11,162 bases of DNA, taken from NCBI GenBank assembly GCA_900767005.1, contig CAAFXL010000444.1, forward strand, positions 1 through 11,162, written 5' to 3'. Position numbers and translations under genes: made by a program. This document shows positions 8,401-11,162 of this stretch, in pieces; the first letter of the stretch is position 1, and each line of letters begins with the position of its first letter. The notes beneath the pieces were generated by a model. It was not told where the DNA came from. It saw nothing but the letters and a program-made list of their open reading frames with translations, and ran no database searches. The DNA is from an uncultured Ruminobacter sp. Lineage in GTDB: Bacteria; Pseudomonadota; Gammaproteobacteria; Enterobacterales; Succinivibrionaceae.

Positions 8401-10877
8401 GGAAGAGCATCCATCATTGATTCACCAAAGGTACTAAATGCAACTACTGCAATACCATTAGTTTCTAGATAATCCTTAGTAATATCAATTGAAGCTAAAG
8501 GAATAGTAATCTGATATAAGTGACCAGAAGCATTAGCATTCTTTGCTAATAAATCTTCATAGCTTCCAGTTAAGTAGTTATCCTTTGCTCCACCATAATT
8601 ATCAGAGATACCCCAATAGTTCGCACTCTTAGTACCTGGAGTATTTACTCTTTCGATCTTAGCTTCATCAAAACCTAATAAAGAACCATCTTCTGTTTCA
8701 TAACTAAATAAGCCTTCTGAGTTGGTCTTAAATAAACCAGGTTTGTTTACGGTTGGTAAACGAGGATGGAACATTAATAAAGTATCAATACCTTCTTCGA
8801 TAGTATAGAACTTACCAGCTGTCCATACGTTATTACCATCAACCATTAAACCATTACCAGCAGGTCTCTTACCAGTTCTAATACCGATACCCATTGGTAG
8901 GAATTGGTCATTTGAATAGTCAAAGTCACCACCGTTTTCCTTACCTTCGATATTTGGCATTTCAACCATTAAGTATAGGTTAGTATCATCCCATGCAGCA
9001 TACATTGCATAGAAGTCAGTTGCCTTTTCATGGTAACCACGATATGCTCTTGGGTCATCATTTGCTGCACCCTGAGCAACAATCATATCAGTTGTCCAGT
9101 CTGATGGACCTGTGATTGTCTTATTCTTACCTACTTGACCATTTGGATTGGTCTTATAGTACTGAGTTTCAATTGCAGTTAAAGAACTTGAATCAGCTGC
9201 AGTCTGAGCGGTAGCAGTTTCTGGGCAAACTTCAATTTCTTTTTCTTCACAAGTCTGAACACATTCAGCTGGATCAATATCACCCTTACAGAATGGATTA
9301 TCAGTAGGACATACATCAACTGGAGGAACTACGTTCTTTTTAACATTAACGCCACTAATAGACTTAGAACCAGTAACACCGTTTGCATCCTTAGCAACAA
9401 CTGAAACGCTATAAGTTCCTTCATTTGCATAAGTATGAGTTGCCTTATTTGATGAAGTTTCTAAAGTCTTACCATCACCAAAGTTCCAAACATAAGAAAT
9501 GCTTGCTTTACCGTTATAATTTACGTTAGCTACAAATGATGCACTTAGATTATTAGTTGAAGCAGAAATATCAGAAACACTTAAAGTAACTACATCAATA
9601 GGGCCTTCACCACCAGAAACTTTTACGTTTTCCTTAGTTACAACTTTCTTAGCACCAGTTGAGCTCATAGCCTGCATCTTAATGGTGTAGGTACCATTTT
9701 GAGCATATGAATGAGTTGGATTCTTTTCAGTTGAAAGTTCAGAACCATCACCAAAATCCCAACGATATTGAGTATTATCATCAACATCCTTTGTAGTGTT
9801 AGTAATCTTAACAGTTAAACCATCTGTAGTATAATTGAATGCTGGTTCAAATGGCTTTTCAATAGTAACAGTATCAACCGTAACTTCCTTACGAAGAACA
9901 TCAGTATCTTTACCATCTGATACTACTAAAGTTACCTTATAGGTATTATTAGTATTATAAGTATGAGTTGGAGCTACATCCTTAGAGCTGGCACCATCAC
10001 CAAAAGTCCAGTTATAAACTAACTTATCACCATCTGCATCAGTTGACTTATTAGTAAATGTTACTACACCGTTTTGACCAACGATATATTCAAAACTTGC
10101 TACAGGAACGTTATTCTTCTTATCAGGATCTGCCGGATCAACATCTTGATTTAAGATAATGTTAATAACGATTTGTACTTTACTAATCTTAGCATTCTGT
10201 AATTGATCAACAATCTTAGTAAAGATTGAACCTAACTTATCAAGTACAGTTTCTTCATCATAAACGCCAGTGGTATCAGAAGCTGCAATTGAAGCAACAG
10301 AGTCTGATAATACTTGAACGCTTTCATCAAGACCTGAGTAATCTTTAGTTGCACTAAAGGTATTAACATCACCAGTGTAACCAACAGCTTGAGCAAACTT
10401 TTCTTTACCAAGTCTAGTTGCAGCATCAGTTAATGGGTTAACGAATAATGGAGTACGAGTTTGAGCGTTACCACCTTCACTTGCCTTAACCTTATAAACA
10501 AACTTCTTATTCTGAGCAACGATATTTAAGTTTGAAGTATCAATGTTTGATGACCACTCTAAAGTAGTACTACCAACACCACTATCTAAAACTTTAGTAG
10601 TTGTTTCATCTGAACATGAACCATTATTATTAGTATCTAAACATACTAAGGTTTGTTCATCTTCTGAAGCAACTTGTGCACTTGCAGTGTCACCTAAAAC
10701 TTGTTGAGCCTGAGCTTCAACATTTGGATCTGAATATCTATCAACTGTAACACTCTGACTAACAGTTGTAGCTTGAGGAGCAGGGTTTGAACCATTATCT
10801 GATGAACCACTTCCACCACCACATGCGGTAACCGCCATAGCAGAAGCAACAAATAATGCCAACTTATTTAACTTCAT
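5403..10877 (-). CDS. Giant multidomain lipoprotein alpha-amylase: PKD x3, CBM74-like, CBM26-like, MalS-type GH13
   Basis: It is predicted to bind starch and cut alpha-1,4 bonds. The 1824-residue product starts with a lipobox (VTAC, Cys19) and GGGSGSSDNGS. Residues ~36-256 are unrecognised. Three PKD domains follow at ~257-337, 345-420 and 428-513, with W290TFGDG, W373DFGDG and W464NFGDG. Residues ~575-865 look like CBM74; a (PT)5 linker ends at P880; an Ig-like domain spans ~902-990; a CBM26-like module spans ~1014-1125. From ~1245 to the end it follows E. coli MalS closely (MTDRFYNGD, FHGGDIKG, HGWTGGG, HYAYHGYY). Catalytic residues are D1530 (GFRCDTAKHV), E1576 (WMTGEHWG) and D1646 (SSHD); region I is D1378IVMNH. 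MalS has only ~676 residues, so about 1150 are added N-terminally. The start has AGGA at 10885-10888, 7-nt spacing. Not called malS because size, anchor and added modules differ. Confidence 0.93.
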   Translation of the reverse strand: MKLNKLALFVASAMAVTACGGGSGSSDNGSNPAPQATTVSQSVTVDRYSDPNVEAQAQQVLGDTASAQVASEDEQTLVCLDTNNNGSCSDETTTKVLDSGVGSTTLEWSSNIDTSNLNIVAQNKKFVYKVKASEGGNAQTRTPLFVNPLTDAATRLGKEKFAQAVGYTGDVNTFSATKDYSGLDESVQVLSDSVASIAASDTTGVYDEETVLDKLGSIFTKIVDQLQNAKISKVQIVINIILNQDVDPADPDKKNNVPVASFEYIVGQNGVVTFTNKSTDADGDKLVYNWTFGDGASSKDVAPTHTYNTNNTYKVTLVVSDGKDTDVLRKEVTVDTVTIEKPFEPAFNYTTDGLTVKITNTTKDVDDNTQYRWDFGDGSELSTEKNPTHSYAQNGTYTIKMQAMSSTGAKKVVTKENVKVSGGEGPIDVVTLSVSDISASTNNLSASFVANVNYNGKASISYVWNFGDGKTLETSSNKATHTYANEGTYSVSVVAKDANGVTGSKSISGVNVKKNVVPPVDVCPTDNPFCKGDIDPAECVQTCEEKEIEVCPETATAQTAADSSSLTAIETQYYKTNPNGQVGKNKTITGPSDWTTDMIVAQGAANDDPRAYRGYHEKATDFYAMYAAWDDTNLYLMVEMPNIEGKENGGDFDYSNDQFLPMGIGIRTGKRPAGNGLMVDGNNVWTAGKFYTIEEGIDTLLMFHPRLPTVNKPGLFKTNSEGLFSYETEDGSLLGFDEAKIERVNTPGTKSANYWGISDNYGGAKDNYLTGSYEDLLAKNANASGHLYQITIPLASIDITKDYLETNGIAVVAFSTFGESMMDALPWTPNLVDVASEAYSKDDSTSQEKEDFDLYDVPLARVGKFNGVIPTPTPTPTPTPCTTKKITVCTPETLPATCQSSGSIDVKLSHSEQESADKVTTNVNVATGYKGVTYTWEVTGSKAVTSSYDKTSKSFSIPKKNKAQNVTVKVTAKNASGTKIGSESFSFDVPACEDCGINPPVDSWVENQGIDSDNIKIYDPNNTCKAQDGAIVLKADAESAPNLYAYGNDASEVALTAKWPGDSLTKIDGCTSTFYQSKANLLPNSGAKAIFNGVNGDRYPADMQPGVEMTAAKACFDWESKKALPLEECGLGASAPKDTAYILKNGSEVQDGSTIVISYNEEVPTTAYVDVSLMVYGEKTDASTLGTYTINDKSGQFTNGQIIRVGQNIPAAEDKASAEPMVLTVSYGDVTKTFKFIKVKYQKPQAVTQFSWNNALMYFVMTDRFYNGDKSNDNSYGRPYKDATGHATATFHGGDIKGMTERLDYIKSLGMNAIWITAPYEQSHGWTGGGSSGAFAHYAYHGYYALDFTSLDKNVGTVDEFRTFVTEAHKRGIRVVLDIVMNHSGYATLQDMCDYGFGVRSDGKSACDPWQPGSGETWHNKPISEESNAAWNGWWGKDWIKFGGYGEQCGAGDGLDACVSFLPDFKNSQTHGSSVSVPKFLQTKWSKADAEHDIPAAKAYRSGNMSVAEFEAHWLASWVEEFGIDGFRCDTAKHVTKSTWKLLKDLSNEALAKWRANNAGDDPAASWTDKFWMTGEHWGYKTDPTDGGAYASQGGFDSMINFSFNGQSNGSCSAPTVSSWDSYASMYGVGSGSPKLNALTYISSHDTSLCRPGNMKDLGTAFLLLPGGVQVYYGDETARKNDNGGSGNDPEHGTRSDMNFPSDISSQATWAANVDTLSTSFSSDATLAHWQKIGQFRYRNAAVGAGKQTKTSDGSYCRTYNDEESGINNSVVIHVGSASSVDVGSCFADGTELQDAYSGKTATVSGGKVTLSGAGDLILLELKR
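7130..8283 (-). other. Ig-like domain, CBM26-like starch-binding module and MalS-type N-terminal strand region
   Basis: Part of the amylase. Residues ~902-990 form a beta-rich repeat with YTWEVTGS where a PKD has its WDFGDG loop, so it is a degenerate or related Ig-like fold. Residues ~1014-1125 show the CBM26 pattern: an aromatic strand (PNLYAY), AKWPGDSLT and AIFNGVNGDRYPADMQPG, resembling the usual AWPGTAMT and VIFNN segments with a tryptophan for stacking on glucose. Residues ~1135-1240 are a beta domain next to the catalytic barrel, in the position of the MalS N-terminal domain. The CBM26 assignment is by pattern memory. Confidence 0.65.
8238..8270 (-). repeat. 12-bp tandem repeat encoding a Pro-Thr linker
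   Basis: On the minus strand the unit CCAACTCCAACA occurs about 2.75 times and encodes P870 to P880, alternating Pro and Thr. It separates the CBM74-like module from the downstream domains. Copy changes by whole units would keep the frame and alter linker length by four residues. Such PT linkers are common between catalytic and binding modules of secreted glycosidases and may be O-glycosylated. Confidence 0.9.
8283..9155 (-). other. CBM74-like starch-binding module inside the amylase
   Basis: Residues ~575-865. Diagnostic-looking segments in order are ITGPSDWTTDM, AQGAANDDPRAYRGYHE, MYAAWDDTNLYLMVEM, a GNNVW segment, LLMFHPRLP with KPGLF, YQITIPLASIDI, STFGES and a closing EKEDFDLYDVPLARVG. 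From memory these follow the CBM74 family, a ~300-residue module of multidomain amylases of resistant-starch degraders (Microbacterium, Bifidobacterium, Ruminococcus bromii) that usually sits beside CBM25 or CBM26. A CBM26-like module is indeed present further along the protein. No alignment could be run. Confidence 0.75.
9339..10109 (-). repeat. Three tandem PKD domains in the amylase
   Basis: Residues ~257-513 contain three PKD repeats of 75-85 residues, each with the W-x-F-G-D-G loop and the following THTY or THSY strand (PTHTY, PTHSY, ATHTY). They are diverged from one another in DNA and protein, so the duplication is old. PKD domains in secreted polysaccharide hydrolases act as spacers or help disrupt insoluble substrate; here they would hold the binding and catalytic modules away from the membrane anchor. 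Confidence 0.93.
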
Positions 10878-10944
10878 ATAACATTCCTAATATCTTATAA
10901 AGCAAAAACAGATGATAAAACTTTAAAAGTTTATCTTAGTAATT

Positions 10945-10972
10945 ATTATACAACTTGTGAAAAAGTTTTCAA
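10945..10972 (-). promoter_or_regulatory. Sigma70 promoter of the amylase gene
   Basis: On the minus strand TTGAAA (10967-10972) is followed after 16 bp by a perfect TATAAT (10945-10950). Transcription would start near 10938, giving a ~60-nt leader before the ATG at 10877. This is the best promoter in the window. Confidence 0.75.
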
Positions 10973-10991
10973 TATAATGTTTTACATTTAT

Positions 10992-11011
10992 TTAACAATT
11001 TTAACCATTTT
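10992..11011. promoter_or_regulatory. Motif shared with the pullulanase upstream region (amylase copy)
   Basis: TTAACAATTTTAACCATTTT is the counterpart of 5294-5312. It is centred about 63-64 bp upstream of the predicted start, a typical activator position. An inverted TTGTTAAA at 11011-11018 mirrors the TTTAACAA at 10991-10998. It does not resemble a MalT box (GGGGAKGAGG). Confidence 0.42.
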
Positions 11012-11017
11012 TGTTAA

Positions 11018-11039
11018 AAATGCAACATTATTCACATTT
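11018..11039. promoter_or_regulatory. Candidate CRP-binding site upstream of the amylase
   Basis: On the minus strand AAATGTGA-N6-TTGCATTT matches the ideal AAATGTGA-N6-TCACATTT at 14 of 16 non-spacer positions, with one perfect half-site. Its centre is ~90 bp upstream of the predicted start, close to the -92.5 position that is helically phased for class I CRP activation. Together with the shared motif and the promoter it makes an ordered array: CRP, motif, -35, -10. Confidence 0.55.
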
Positions 11040-11040
11040 T

Positions 11041-11162
11041 TATTAGCAGTTACGCACGAAAATATAGGAGTTTAATACCATGTCCCCATCCTAATGTCGT
11101 GTTCGTATTATAGTGCCTACCTCTTGTTATAATACAGCGAATTTACCTCACATTACCATCTA
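11041..11162. other. Window-edge intergenic DNA, no gene recognised
   Basis: This stretch is about 37% GC by hand count, clearly higher than the adjacent promoter region. All six frames are closed within it. It contains an 8-bp inverted repeat (GTATTATA 11105-11112, TATAATAC 11128-11135) and an extended -10-like TGTTATAAT on the plus strand (11125-11133) that could serve a divergent gene beyond the window. On the minus strand a 12-codon ORF (11043-11081, MVLNSYIFVRNC) has AGGA 7 nt before its ATG. None is strong enough to call as a gene. Confidence 0.4.

Noticed and set aside
10232..10426. Minus-strand ORF of 64 codons in another frame of the amylase gene
   Set aside because: Same-strand overlap with the intact amylase frame, no ribosome binding site, Leu-rich shadow composition.
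10955..10971. TGTGA-N6-TTTCA inside the amylase promoter spacer, considered as a second CRP site
   Set aside because: It lies between -35 and -10, the second half-site is poor, and the resemblance mostly follows from the promoter sequence itself.
11080..11095. GGATGGGGACATGG on the minus strand, considered as a MalT box
   Set aside because: Only 7 of 10 positions fit GGGGAKGAGG, it is a single copy, and it lies about 145-155 bp upstream of the amylase start; MalT normally uses several boxes close to the -35 region.

Overview
The window is AT-rich DNA with three long genes. It reads like the chromosome of a gammaproteobacterium, most plausibly an anaerobic starch-using one of the Succinivibrionaceae type (Ruminobacter, Succinivibrio and relatives). 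ArgE, pullulanase and the MalS-like amylase all align by eye with the enterobacterial proteins, both enzymes carry Gram-negative lipoprotein signals, and the base composition is very low in GC. The family assignment is inference; no rRNA or other phylogenetic marker is present.

Layout: 1-235 is a regulatory region with a pair of ARG-box-like sequences and a candidate promoter. Next comes argE (236-1447, +), which converges on a pullulanase gene (1618-5118, -). The two share a hairpin at 1557-1578 that can act as a bidirectional terminator. Upstream of the pullulanase is a 284-bp intergenic region with three 11-bp tandem repeats, a 25-bp palindrome, a weak CRP-like site and a motif shared with the next gene. 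A strong intrinsic terminator (5353-5377) ends the second starch gene, a 1824-residue multidomain amylase (5403-10877, -). Its upstream region has a good sigma70 promoter, the shared motif and a good CRP-type site. The last ~120 bases (11041-11162) hold no convincing gene.

The two starch genes form the functional unit. Pullulanase (GH13, PulA type) cuts alpha-1,6 branch points. The amylase (GH13 of the MalS type) cuts alpha-1,4 bonds. Both have a lipobox followed by a Gly/Ser-rich tether, so both are probably outer-membrane lipoproteins working on starch or large maltodextrins outside the inner membrane. They are tandem but separated by a terminator, so each probably has its own promoter; the shared upstream motif suggests co-regulation.

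The most notable object is the amylase: lipoprotein anchor, an unrecognised N-terminal region, three PKD domains, a ~290-residue module that looks like the raw/resistant-starch-binding module CBM74, a Pro-Thr linker, a degenerate Ig-like domain, a CBM26-like starch-binding module, then a complete MalS-like catalytic domain. Cysteine-rich linkers flank the CBM74-like module. I see no phage, insertion sequence, CRISPR, toxin-antitoxin or defence system.
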